NCBI GenBank assembly: GCA_900772565.1
Contig: CAAHET010000022.1
Coordinates: 1-16,492 of the forward strand
From: an uncultured Faecalibacterium sp.
Lineage (GTDB): Bacteria > Bacillota > Clostridia > Oscillospirales > Ruminococcaceae
Length of the DNA stretch: 16,492 nucleotides
Direction: 5' to 3'
Position numbers and translations under genes: made by a program. Shown here piece by piece: positions 1 through 6,900 of the stretch. The notes beneath the pieces are model-generated. The model worked only from the letters and a program-made list of their open reading frames with translations. It ran no database searches and had not been told where the DNA came from. Position 1 is the first letter of the stretch. Each line of letters opens with the position of its first letter.

Positions 1-1112
1 CGCAGCACATCGTACATATACAGCTCGCGGATGCGCTTCTGGCTCTCCTGCTGGAAGGCGTCGGCGGTGGGGGCGTAGTCGGTGTATTTGTAGCCGAACA
101 GCTCGTCCGAGATCTCGCCGGTCAGCAGCACACGCACATCGGTCTGCTCGTGGATGGCCTTGCACAGCAGGTACATGCCCATGCTGGCGCGGATGGTGGT
201 GATATCCCATGTACCCAGCAGCCGGATGACCTCCTCTAAGCTGCTGAGCACCATCTCACGGTTGATGATGATCTCGTGGTGCTCGCTGCCCAGATAGTCC
301 GCAGTCTGGCGGGCGTATTTCAGGTCGATGGCATCGGTGTCCATGCCGATGGCAAAGGTGCGGATGGGCTTGCCCAACTTCTTGGCGGCAATGGAGCACA
401 CCAGCGAGGAGTCCAGACCGCCGGAAAGCAGGAAGCCTACGGGTGCATCGGCATCCAGCCGCTTTTCCACACCAGCGATGAGCTTCTCGCGGATGTTCTG
501 CAGGATGGTGGGCATATCGTCCTGCATGGGGGCGGGCACATCGGCAATGTCCTCGTAGCGCACAAAGCGGCCGTCGCAGTAGTAGCTGCCGATGGGGAAG
601 GGACGGATATCATCGCACCAGCCGATGAGGTTGCGCATCTCGGAGGAGAAGGCGATCTTGTGGCTGGACTTGGAGTAGCCGTAGAACAGCGGACGGATGC
701 CGATGGGATCGCGGGCGGCGATGAGCCGATCCTTGCGGGAATCGTACATGATCAGCGCAAACTCCGCGTCCATGTGGCGGAACATATCCAGCCCGTACTC
801 GTAGTACAGCGGCAGCAGGATCTCGCAGTCGCAGTCGGAGCAGAACTTGTAGCCCCGGCGCTTTAAAATCTCCTTTTCGAACCGGAAGCCGTACAGCTCG
901 CCGTTGCACACCACGCAGTCAGCGCCCCGGTAAAAGGGCTGCATCCCCTCTGGGGTCAGTCCCATGATGGCAAGCCGCCCAAAGCCCATCAAGCCGTAGG
1001 GCCCCTCCACCACCCGCTGGTCGTCCGGGCCGCGGTCCACGGTGCGCAGCAGATACTCTTTGAATTTTTCGGCGGGCAAATCATGCCCCGTATAACCCAT
1101 AACACAACACAT
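1..1112 (-). CDS. asnB: Asparagine synthase (glutamine-hydrolysing), C-terminus cut off by window edge
   Basis: This enzyme makes asparagine from aspartate, ATP and glutamine in the cytoplasm. The visible 370 residues hold a class II glutamine amidotransferase domain (about 1-190): the nucleophile Cys2 lies directly after the initiator Met (MCC start), with RGPD at 27-30 and NGE at 71-73. The start of the synthetase domain follows, with the ATP pyrophosphatase loop SGGLDSS at 230-236 and SDELFGYKY near 335. Family members are usually 500 residues or more, so roughly the last third lies outside the window. The ATG at 1112 is fixed by the need for Cys2 and by an AGAGGGG-type ribosome binding site just upstream. 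The gene is preceded by a T-box leader with a probable Asn codon as specifier, which supports the asparagine assignment and indicates induction when tRNA-Asn is uncharged. Everything visible fits a functional enzyme. Confidence 0.95.
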   Translation of the reverse strand, partial: MCCVMGYTGHDLPAEKFKEYLLRTVDRGPDDQRVVEGPYGLMGFGRLAIMGLTPEGMQPFYRGADCVVCNGELYGFRFEKEILKRRGYKFCSDCDCEILLPLYYEYGLDMFRHMDAEFALIMYDSRKDRLIAARDPIGIRPLFYGYSKSSHKIAFSSEMRNLIGWCDDIRPFPIGSYYCDGRFVRYEDIADVPAPMQDDMPTILQNIREKLIAGVEKRLDADAPVGFLLSGGLDSSLVCSIAAKKLGKPIRTFAIGMDTDAIDLKYARQTADYLGSEHHEIIINREMVLSSLEEVIRLLGTWDITTIRASMGMYLLCKAIHEQTDVRVLLTGEISDELFGYKYTDYAPTADAFQQESQKRIRELYMYDVL

Positions 1113-1140
1113 ACTTCTTACCCCTCTTGTAAAAAACGAT

Positions 1141-1200
1141 AAAAATAAAAATACGGCAGCACATTCATCCCATAGTCCTAGGACGAATATGCTGCCGTAT
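1141..1200 (-). terminator. T-box intrinsic terminator of asnB
   Basis: A 16-bp stem (arms 1200-1185 and 1166-1151, one U-G wobble) encloses an 18-base loop. It is followed on the minus strand by a U-rich run broken by single A bases. It is the conditional terminator of the asnB leader. Confidence 0.92.
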
Positions 1201-1440
1201 CCGTGGTGCCACCTAAATTACCGGCATACGCAATACACCGGTCACTTTTGTACGCTCTCCCCGTTGAAAGCACTGCCGCGATAACGAGCGGCGCACGTCT
1301 GCCCCTACTGCTGCACACCGCAGGTTCAGGGAGCGGCTCACGGGTGTTCTTCGGGCTTCGTTTTCTGCGCGGTTTCCAGCATCCCGCACTCTCTGTAAGA
1401 AAAGGGTGAAACCTTACTTTTCCCGGTCAACGCTTTTATT
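1141..1440 (-). promoter_or_regulatory. T-box riboswitch upstream of asnB, probable tRNA-Asn specificity
   Basis: The minus strand carries the conserved T-box sequence AGGTGGCACCACG at 1214-1202, the element that pairs with the NCCA end of uncharged tRNA. It is followed by a terminator hairpin with a U-rich tail before asnB. CGTAT just upstream and ATACG just downstream of the T-box could form the antiterminator, and the latter is also the first part of the terminator stem, so the two folds exclude each other. In the Stem I region the string GAAG-AAC-ACCCGTGAGC resembles the usual specifier surroundings and places AAC (Asn) at 1348-1346. A second AAC at 1326-1324 is a less likely alternative. 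T-boxes in front of asparagine genes are known in Firmicutes. The specifier choice is inferred by eye, without covariance folding. Confidence 0.93.
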
Positions 1441-1446
1441 GTTTGC

Positions 1447-1475
1447 ATTGTATCACGGGTTTTTGTCCATGTCAA
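1447..1475 (-). promoter_or_regulatory. Sigma-A promoter for the asnB T-box leader
   Basis: A consensus -35 TTGACA (1475-1470) and a -10 TACAAT (1452-1447) are separated by 17 bases. Transcription would begin near 1440, giving a leader of about 330 bases. The -35 lies inside the last codons of the fur-like gene, so the promoter overlaps its 3' end. Confidence 0.88.
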
Positions 1476-1938
1476 CACAGCAGGCGCATTTTTTTGCAGG
1501 CTGTTCTTCTGCTGCGGACGGTGTCGCGTTCTGCGCGCAATGACGGCACAGCCCGTACAGCACGCTGCCCTCGCATTGCAGGGTAAAGCCGTGCTCTGCC
1601 ATCAGGTGGGCGCGCACCTCATCCATAAAATGGCAGTCCAGATGATAGATGCGTCCGCACTGCACACACTTGAGGTGCAGATGCTCCCGGCAGTGGCGTC
1701 CCTCGTCCACATACTGGAACACCGCCCGCTCGCCTTTGTCGGCCACATATTTCATAATGCGCTGCTCGCCGGCAAGCTTGTCCAGATAGCGGTACACGGT
1801 GGTAGGGTTGGGGCTTGCGCCCTGCTCCTCCAGATGCTCCAGAATGTTGGAGGCGCTTACCGCGTGCTGGCGGTTGTTGATGAGGTAGTCTAAGATGAGC
1901 TGCCGGGTGCGGGTATTGTAGCCATCGCTTCGTGCCAT
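1453..1938 (-). CDS. Fur-family metal- or peroxide-responsive transcriptional regulator
   Basis: This is a DNA-binding repressor of the Fur/Zur/PerR superfamily, 161 residues from the chosen start. An N-terminal winged helix contains the family recognition-helix signature NPTTVYRYLDKL (44-55). The C-terminal dimerisation and metal domain has HLHLKC followed by the structural zinc pairs CVQC (91-94) and CRHC (131-134). The start ATG at 1938 has AGAAAGGA upstream and a promoter behind it. A longer in-frame reading from 2118 runs back through that promoter and adds 60 non-homologous residues, so I rejected it. The tail after residue 135 is unusual: it is Ala/Glu-rich and ends with a CACC cluster at 151-154. 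The sequence alone does not separate zinc, iron, manganese or peroxide sensing. No terminator is visible before the asnB promoter. It is divergent from the GntR-type gene. Confidence 0.9.
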   Translation of the reverse strand: MARSDGYNTRTRQLILDYLINNRQHAVSASNILEHLEEQGASPNPTTVYRYLDKLAGEQRIMKYVADKGERAVFQYVDEGRHCREHLHLKCVQCGRIYHLDCHFMDEVRAHLMAEHGFTLQCEGSVLYGLCRHCAQNATPSAAEEQPAKKCACCVDMDKNP

Positions 1939-1984
1939 GAGAGATTCGGTCCTTTCTGGTGTAGATGTGTTGTTTTTCAGCCCT

Positions 1985-2013
1985 ATTGTAGCACAGTTTG
2001 CGCTTGGATGCAA
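1985..2013 (-). promoter_or_regulatory. Promoter of the fur-like gene
   Basis: TTGCAT (2013-2008) and TACAAT (1990-1985) are separated by 17 bases, with a TG one base upstream of the -10 (extended -10). It reads toward the ATG at 1938 with a leader of about 40 bases. Confidence 0.75.
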
Positions 2014-2134
2014 AAGAAGAGGGCAAAAAGTCGGTCTGTTTGGCGACAAGCACAAAAAGCATTGTAAAAAGTAGCAAAATCGGGGCGTAATCTTTGTGTA
2101 AAACGGAAAACCCGCCAAAGTTAAGCAAAAAGTC

Positions 2135-2168
2135 TTGTAAAAAATGTCCTAATGTGAAATAATATACT
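2135..2168 (+). promoter_or_regulatory. Possible promoter for the GntR-type gene
   Basis: An AT-rich stretch has TTGTAA at 2135-2140 and overlapping -10 candidates TAATAT (2160-2165) and TATACT (2163-2168). The spacing is long (19 or 22 bases), so the assignment is weak. The 1939-2314 gap otherwise holds the fur promoter, a possible small ORF and a hairpin. Confidence 0.35.
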
Positions 2169-2212
2169 AGATAAAGTGGTTGGATTGCAGCCGGGATACA
2201 AGCTGGCTGAAC

Positions 2213-2302
2213 ATGGAAAAGAAGAAGGCCGGCAGCGGTGAGTTTGCGCTGCCGGTTCGGACGTTTTGGAACGTTTTTGGAGAAGAAGACAACGAAGAAT
2301 AG
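2213..2302 (+). CDS. Possible 29-codon leader ORF upstream of the GntR-type gene
   Basis: An ATG at 2213 opens a frame of 29 codons, rich in Lys at the start and in acidic residues at the end, closing with TAG at 2300-2302. The stop overlaps the AGGAG ribosome binding site (2301-2305) of the next gene, an arrangement that would suit translational coupling. No convincing ribosome binding site is visible before this ATG, so it may be chance. I do not recognise the peptide. Confidence 0.25.
   Translation: MEKKKAGSGEFALPVRTFWNVFGEEDNEE
2229..2255 (+). repeat. Perfect 9-bp inverted repeat (hairpin) in the GntR leader
   Basis: CCGGCAGCG (2229-2237) and CGCTGCCGG (2247-2255) flank a 9-base loop. 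A T-rich stretch containing a near-tandem repeat of ACGTTTTGG follows at 2261-2280. It could be a weak attenuator, an RNA structure, or an operator for the downstream regulator. Confidence 0.6.
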
Positions 2303-2314
2303 GAGAGTGTGCTT

Positions 2315-2974
2315 ATGAAAGAGCAGGAAGCACAGGCAAAGCTCAGCCTGAAGCTGCAGGCGTACCAGTACCTCAAAACCAAGATCCTGAACTGCGAGTA
2401 CCGCCCCAACGAGTTTCTGAACGAGCAGAAGCTCTGCGCTGAGATGGGCAACATCAGCCGCACCCCCATGCGGGATGCGCTGGGGCGTCTGGAGCAGGAG
2501 GGGCTGATCACCATCCTGCCCAAAAAGGGCCTGATGGTCTCCGGCATCACCGAAGAGGACGTGCACAGCATGTTTGAGATGCGTCTTTTGGTGGAGCCAT
2601 ACGCTCTGCGTACTTACGGCAATGCCATCCCCCGCGAGCAGCTGGAAGCCTATGCCGAGCTGATGCACCACAGCGAGCGCATCGAGGACTTCTGCGAGTC
2701 GGACGACGACTTCCACGAGCTGCTGATGAGCACCCTGCCCAACAAGTATCTGCGCTCTGCCTACGACCGCATCACTGGCCTGAACACCCGCTTCCGCATC
2801 ATGACCGGCAAGGTGAGCATGATCAATCAGGAGCAGACCTGCGAGGAGCATCTGCAAATTCTGGACGCTGCTCTGGCAGGGGACTGGGACGGCGCAGCCA
2901 TGGCGTTACAGCACCATCTGGAGCTGGCGCGCGATAAGGCCGAGGGCGTCATCAAGGTCATCCGCCTGTGGTAA
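2315..2974 (+). CDS. GntR-family transcriptional regulator, FadR/FCD subfamily
   Basis: This is a 219-residue one-domain-plus-sensor regulator. Residues about 10-75 form the winged helix typical of GntR proteins (RPNEFLNEQKLCAEMG, SRTPMRDALGRLEQEGL, then the KKGLMV wing). The remainder is the all-helical FCD ligand domain with the usual metal or ligand-binding acidic and His residues: the DDDFHE segment, His in EEHLQIL, and the HH pair in LQHHLELAR. Such proteins usually sense a carboxylate or sugar-acid metabolite, but nothing here identifies the ligand. I chose the ATG at 2315 because AGGAG lies 9 bases upstream. An in-frame GTG at 2309 would sit too close to that site. The gene stands alone, divergent from fur and convergent with the HAD gene, so its target may be itself or elsewhere. 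A strong terminator follows directly. Confidence 0.9.
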   Translation: MKEQEAQAKLSLKLQAYQYLKTKILNCEYRPNEFLNEQKLCAEMGNISRTPMRDALGRLEQEGLITILPKKGLMVSGITEEDVHSMFEMRLLVEPYALRTYGNAIPREQLEAYAELMHHSERIEDFCESDDDFHELLMSTLPNKYLRSAYDRITGLNTRFRIMTGKVSMINQEQTCEEHLQILDAALAGDWDGAAMALQHHLELARDKAEGVIKVIRLW

Positions 2975-2986
2975 AGAAATAAAAGT

Positions 2987-3033
2987 AAAAAGGTCTGCTG
3001 TACCGCATGGTGCAGCAGACCTTTTGTGTTTTT
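2987..3033 (+). terminator. Bidirectional terminator between the GntR and HAD genes
   Basis: GGTCTGCTG and CAGCAGACC form a stem extended by AAAA/TTTT, followed on the plus strand by TTTTGTGTTTTT. On the minus strand the flank is also T-rich. It therefore terminates both the GntR gene and the convergent tryptophan-transport/HAD operon. Confidence 0.88.
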
Positions 3034-3067
3034 ACGAGAAGGAACACAGCATAGAAGGAAGTCTCCC

Positions 3068-3838
3068 TCAGATAAGGTGGTTTTCAATGCAGTAATGATA
3101 GACCCCGTCCTCTTCCACAGAGCGGCAGAGGACGGCAGCTCTGGCCTTGACCTCTTCGAGCGCGTTTCCCATGGCAACACCTGTACCGACCGCTTCCAGC
3201 ATTTCGATGTCGTTCCGTCCGTCCCCAAAGGCAATGGCTTCGGACTTTGAAAATCCATAATGCGCCAAGACCGCCCTTACAGCGTTTCCCTTGCCGCAGG
3301 AGAGCGGAATAATATCTACTGCCTTGTCCCACCATGCGGTGATCTGTGTGGCGTGCGTCCCCTGTAAGATCTGTGTGTATTCGGCACTGTTGCAGGAGCA
3401 CATGATCTGATAGATCTCCTCCTCGCACAGCGCATCAAAATGCTCAGAGATCACCAGCTTTTCGCTGCCAAAGGAAAAGTATTGTGCCAGATCGGGGTCT
3501 GTCCCGTTTGTTACGATAAAGTGCTCATTGCTGATAGCAGCTGCCCGGTGCATCTGCTTCAGATTTTGCAGAATTCTGTGTTTGTCATCAGCATCCAGCG
3601 GATTTTTGAAGAGCACGGTATCTTTGCTGCGGACATAGGAGCCGTTGAAGGTCAGCCAGATATCAAAATCGACGCCTTCAAAATGCGGGATGGAGAGATA
3701 GCCTCTGCCGGTCGCCATGCACAACAAGACCCCGTTTGCTTGCAGCTGCTGTAAAGCCTGCACAGTTTTGGGGGATGGCTCCTTGCTGCCCAGCTTGAGC
3801 AAGGTTCCGTCTACATCAAAAAAAGCAATTTTTATCAT
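3068..3838 (-). CDS. HAD-superfamily (Cof-type, class IIB) phosphatase
   Basis: This predicted cytoplasmic Mg-dependent phosphatase has 256 residues, near the usual family length of about 265. Motif I DVDGT (8-12) supplies the nucleophile Asp8 and acid/base Asp10. Motif II is the Thr in ATGRG (near 43), motif III the Lys in CGKGNAV (183), and motif IV GDGRND (205-210). The segment between motifs II and III forms the C2B cap, which selects substrate. The substrate cannot be read from sequence: relatives act on sugar phosphates, flavin nucleotides or pyridoxal phosphate. The ATG at 3838 has AGAGGTG just upstream. It starts 24 bases after the stop of the ABC ATPase gene with no terminator between, so it is probably the last gene of the tryptophan T-box transcript. 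Confidence 0.88.
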   Translation of the reverse strand: MIKIAFFDVDGTLLKLGSKEPSPKTVQALQQLQANGVLLCMATGRGYLSIPHFEGVDFDIWLTFNGSYVRSKDTVLFKNPLDADDKHRILQNLKQMHRAAAISNEHFIVTNGTDPDLAQYFSFGSEKLVISEHFDALCEEEIYQIMCSCNSAEYTQILQGTHATQITAWWDKAVDIIPLSCGKGNAVRAVLAHYGFSKSEAIAFGDGRNDIEMLEAVGTGVAMGNALEEVKARAAVLCRSVEEDGVYHYCIENHLI

Positions 3839-3862
3839 ACGACACCTCTGGTAAAAATATTT

Positions 3863-4681
3863 TTATTTCTCCACCTTGCTCAGCAGGATGCGGTCGTTAT
3901 CAAGGTTTTTGCCAGCATTCTCGCGGAACTTTTCCAGCAGGTCGTCCACGGTCATCTTGCTACGCGCTGTGCCCTTTACGTCAAATACGATGCGCCCGGC
4001 GTCCATCATCAGGGTGCGGTTGCCCAGCTCCAGTGCCTGATGCATATTGTGGGTCACCATCAGGCAGGTGATCTTTTTCTCGGCCACGATGCTCTTGGTC
4101 AGCGTCAGCACCTTTTCGGCGGTGGCGGGATCCAGCGCGGCGGTGTGCTCGTCCAGCAGCAGCAGCTTGGGGGTGACAAGGGTAGCCATGAGCAGGGTAA
4201 GCGCCTGCCGCTGCCCGCCGGAGAGCAGCCCCACCGGCTGCTTCATGCGGTCCTCCAGCCCCATGTCCAGCAGGGCAAGCTTTTCGCGGAAAAGCGCCTT
4301 ATCTTTGCGGGAGATGCGGGAGAAGATGGCGTTGGGCGCAGTGCCTGCCCGCAGGTAAGCCAGCGCCAGATTTTCCTCAATGGTCATGTTGGGCGCAGTG
4401 CCCTTGAGCGGATCCTGGAACAGATGCCCGATGACCTTGCTGCGCTGGTGTTCCGGCGCAAAGGTGATATCCTGCCCGCCCAGCAGAATGCTGCCCTCGT
4501 CGGCGATAAAACCGCCGGTGATGGCGTTGAACAGGGTGGATTTGCCCGCACCGTTGGAGCCCACGATGGTGGCAAAATCTCCGGCTTCCATTTGCAGGCT
4601 CACCCCATTTAGCGCCACCTTTTCATTGACGGTGCCGGGGTTAAAGGTCTTGTGCAGGTCGTTCAGCTGCAGCATTTCCAT
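3863..4681 (-). CDS. ABC transporter ATP-binding protein, probable tryptophan importer (TrpP-like)
   Basis: This 272-residue subunit powers import by ATP hydrolysis on the inner face of the membrane. All ABC motifs are intact: Walker A GSNGAGKST (41-49), Q-loop near LFQDP (88-92), signature LSGGQRQ (153-159), Walker B plus catalytic Glu in LLLLDEHTAALD (173-184), and the H-loop His in VTHN (211). Only one base lies between the upstream permease stop and this ATG, so the two are translationally coupled. The three-gene set of binding protein, permease and ATPase matches the TrpXYP-type systems described in streptococci and other Firmicutes under Trp T-box control. The substrate assignment rests on the riboswitch rather than on this protein, which resembles many branched-chain amino acid-type ATPases. 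Confidence 0.92.
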   Translation of the reverse strand: MEMLQLNDLHKTFNPGTVNEKVALNGVSLQMEAGDFATIVGSNGAGKSTLFNAITGGFIADEGSILLGGQDITFAPEHQRSKVIGHLFQDPLKGTAPNMTIEENLALAYLRAGTAPNAIFSRISRKDKALFREKLALLDMGLEDRMKQPVGLLSGGQRQALTLLMATLVTPKLLLLDEHTAALDPATAEKVLTLTKSIVAEKKITCLMVTHNMHQALELGNRTLMMDAGRIVFDVKGTARSKMTVDDLLEKFRENAGKNLDNDRILLSKVEK

Positions 4682-4682
4682 T

Positions 4683-5621
4683 TTACTGTCCCTCCCTGTT
4701 GGTCACGGTGCGGCGGGCGGCGTGACGACGCTTTTCAAAGGCGAAGTGCTCCCGGATGGCGGGCATGGAGATGGCTACAGCCACGATGATGGCGGAAACC
4801 AGCTTCATGGCGGCGGCGGGCACGTTGAACCGCAGCGCCACCGCCACGATAAAGCGGTACAGGCAGCTGCCGAACACCACGCCGAGGATGCGGCGCAGCA
4901 TGGTGCGTTTGCCCACCAGCGTCTCGCCGATGATGAGAGAAGCCAGTGCAATGGTCACCATGCCGGTGCCCACGTTGATATCGCAGCTTTTCTGGTACTG
5001 TGCCAGCAGCCCGCCGGACAGCGCACACAACGCACCGGACACGCACAAACCCACCGTGATGGTAAAGGCGGGGTTGATGCTGGAAGCCCGCACCATGGCG
5101 GCGTTATCGCCGGTGGCGCGGATGGAAAGCCCCAGCCGTGTGCCCAGAAAGCCCAGCATCGCCGCGCAGGCGATGGCAATGATGACTGCCGCCAGCGCCA
5201 GTTTGTACCAGCTGCCCAGAAAGCCCAGCGAAGTCTTTGCCATGGAGAAAATGGTAGGGGTCTTGACCAGCGACATGGTGGAGGAGAAGCCCATCACCGC
5301 CAGATTGATGGTGTACAGGCCGGTGTTGACGATGATACCGGCCATGATGCTTTCCACCCCGAGCCTTGTCTGCAAAAAGGCGGTGACAAAGCCGGAGCAC
5401 ACCCCCGCAGCCATGGCTGCCGCCAGTGCAAGGATGGGGTGACCGGTCAGTGCAACCTGACAGGCTACCGCGCAGCCCAGCGTAAAACAGCCGTCGGTGG
5501 AAAGGTCGGCAATATTCAGGATGGAGTAGCTCAGAAACAGTGCCAACGCCACCAGTCCGTAGATGCAGCCCAGCTCCAGCGCTGTCTGCAAGACGTTGAG
5601 GGAAAAAATACTCGCCAGCAT
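4683..5621 (-). CDS. ABC transporter permease, probable tryptophan importer (TrpY-like)
   Basis: This is a 312-residue integral membrane protein of the branched-chain amino acid-type permease fold. Hydrophobic segments cover about residues 15-37, 45-60, 62-82, 92-112, 140-160, 186-206, 219-233, 246-264 and 271-289. The segment TRLGLSIRATGDN (161-173) corresponds to the cytoplasmic coupling region that contacts the ATPase. The C-terminus is short and basic. The ATG at 5621 has AAAGGAG 8 bases upstream. The upstream binding-protein gene is separated by 148 bases holding a hairpin element, whereas the ATPase gene follows after one base. I infer that it imports tryptophan, because the leader of the operon carries a T-box with a probable Trp codon. 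Confidence 0.9.
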   Translation of the reverse strand: MLASIFSLNVLQTALELGCIYGLVALALFLSYSILNIADLSTDGCFTLGCAVACQVALTGHPILALAAAMAAGVCSGFVTAFLQTRLGVESIMAGIIVNTGLYTINLAVMGFSSTMSLVKTPTIFSMAKTSLGFLGSWYKLALAAVIIAIACAAMLGFLGTRLGLSIRATGDNAAMVRASSINPAFTITVGLCVSGALCALSGGLLAQYQKSCDINVGTGMVTIALASLIIGETLVGKRTMLRRILGVVFGSCLYRFIVAVALRFNVPAAAMKLVSAIIVAVAISMPAIREHFAFEKRRHAARRTVTNREGQ

Positions 5622-5710
5622 GGTGTATGCTCCTTTTATGTTTTTAGAGTGGACGAATTAACCGGTATTTCATTTTCACGGGAGGAGGGAACGTTTTCCC
5701 CAGAACCGCC

Positions 5711-5766
5711 AAAGGCTCTCCCTTGCGGGAGAGCCGGAAAAGCCGTCAGGCTTTGACAGAGCGGGG
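5711..5766. repeat. Palindromic intergenic element between binding-protein and permease genes
   Basis: GGCTCTCCC (5714-5722) and GGGAGAGCC (5727-5735) form a perfect 9-bp stem with a TTGC loop. A tail with AGGCTTTGACAGAG follows, and a nearly identical string (AGGCTTTGACTGAGAG) occurs just after the yfbR-like gene at 10426. It looks like a copy of a short interspersed repeat family typical of Faecalibacterium genomes (from memory). Confidence 0.6.
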
Positions 5767-5769
5767 CGT

Positions 5770-6870
5770 TCAGGAGAAGTTCTCGGCGGTGGTTACCTCG
5801 GTGATCTCGGTGCAGTAGGGCTTGAAAGCTTCCTTCAGGGCAGCCAGATCCAAGCCCAGCGCCTCGGCGGTTTCGGTGTTGATGGTGACGATGCCGTTAT
5901 CAAAGGTCTGGTAGGGCAGGTCTGCGGGGGTCTTGCCGTCGCACAGCAGCTGGCTGACCATATCGGCGGTGGCTTCGCCCAGCTGGACGTAGTCCACGCC
6001 GTAGCCCACCAGTGCGCCGTTCAGCGCAAAGCTGTCGGCACCGGTGTAGTGCTGCACACCGGCCTCGATGAAGCTCTCATAGATGGACAGCTCAGCGGTC
6101 ATGATGGTGTTGTCGGTGGGGGTGAACACGGCCTTGACCCCGGCGGCGACCAGTGCCTCGGCAGCCATCTGCACCTCGGCGGTGGTGGTGCCGTTCTTTT
6201 CCACCACCTTGATGCCGTTCTTCTCACAGAAGGCCTTGGCGTCCGCAATAGCCTGCGTGGAGGAATCCTGACTTAAATCGTACAGCAGACCGATGGTATC
6301 AATGCCGGGGTTTGCCGCCACGATCAGGTTCATGATGGCGTCGGTGTTCAGGGCATCAGAGGTACCAGTGATGTTCTCCTCGCCGTCAAAGCCAGCGGCG
6401 GCGGGGTCGGTCACGGCAGAGTAGACCACGGGGATGTCGGTGTCCTCCACAGCGGCCAGCATGGTAGCGGCGGTGGGGGTAGCCACAGCCACGATCACGT
6501 CCACGCCGTCAGCCACAAGGTCTGCGCCGATCTGGTTCAGGTTGGACTGGTCGGCCTGTGCGTTGGCGTAGTAATCAGCGTAGTCAAAGGTGACACCCTT
6601 CTCCTTGCCGATGGCGTCCAGACGGCTCTCCACAGATTCCACGATCTGGTTGAGGGAAGCGTGATCCACATAGTTGACGATGCCAACCTTGAAGGTCTCG
6701 CCAGTGGCTGCGGCGCTGCCGGAAGCCGCTGCGGAGGAAGAAACTGCTGCACTGGAGGCAGTGCCGGAAGCAGCGCCGCCGCAGCCGGTCAGTGCCATGG
6801 CAGAAACAGCGGAAGCGGCCAGAGCGGCCTTCAGGAAGCTGCGGCGGGAGATCATGTTCAGGTTTTTCAT
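5770..6870 (-). CDS. ABC transporter substrate-binding lipoprotein, probable tryptophan-binding (TrpX-like, PF04392 family)
   Basis: This extracytoplasmic binding protein delivers its ligand to the permease. Of its 366 residues, the first 30 form a lipoprotein signal ending in the lipobox LTGC (Cys30). The n-region contains SRRSFLK (8-14), a twin-arginine-like motif. A Gly/Ala/Ser-rich linker reaches about residue 58, and then the periplasmic-binding fold begins (FKVGIVNYVDHASLNQIVE) with segments such as VDVIVAVATPTA and IPVVYSAVTDP that are typical of the ABC_sub_bind family. The ATG at 6870 has AAAGGAG 8 bases upstream. The T-box leader with a probable UGG specifier makes tryptophan the best guess. 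Tryptophan binding is not visible in the protein itself, and another aromatic compound remains possible. Confidence 0.92.
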   Translation of the reverse strand: MKNLNMISRRSFLKAALAASAVSAMALTGCGGAASGTASSAAVSSSAAASGSAAATGETFKVGIVNYVDHASLNQIVESVESRLDAIGKEKGVTFDYADYYANAQADQSNLNQIGADLVADGVDVIVAVATPTAATMLAAVEDTDIPVVYSAVTDPAAAGFDGEENITGTSDALNTDAIMNLIVAANPGIDTIGLLYDLSQDSSTQAIADAKAFCEKNGIKVVEKNGTTTAEVQMAAEALVAAGVKAVFTPTDNTIMTAELSIYESFIEAGVQHYTGADSFALNGALVGYGVDYVQLGEATADMVSQLLCDGKTPADLPYQTFDNGIVTINTETAEALGLDLAALKEAFKPYCTEITEVTTAENFS

Positions 6871-6900
6871 AGTGGTAACTCCTTTCCCGGAGCGGGCGGC

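Noticed and set aside
1939..2118. N-terminal 60-residue extension of the Fur-family protein
   Set aside because: It would run through the gene's own promoter at 1985-2013 and has no homology. The ATG at 1938 has a good ribosome binding site.
1619..2857. Minus-strand open frame (412 codons) across fur and the GntR-type gene
   Set aside because: It covers two divergent promoters and is antisense to the GntR gene. The translated sequence matches nothing recognisable.
4380..5756. Plus-strand open frame (458 codons) opposite the permease and ATPase genes
   Set aside because: It is antisense to two genes with intact motifs. Its His/Gly/Gln-rich composition is typical of a shadow frame.
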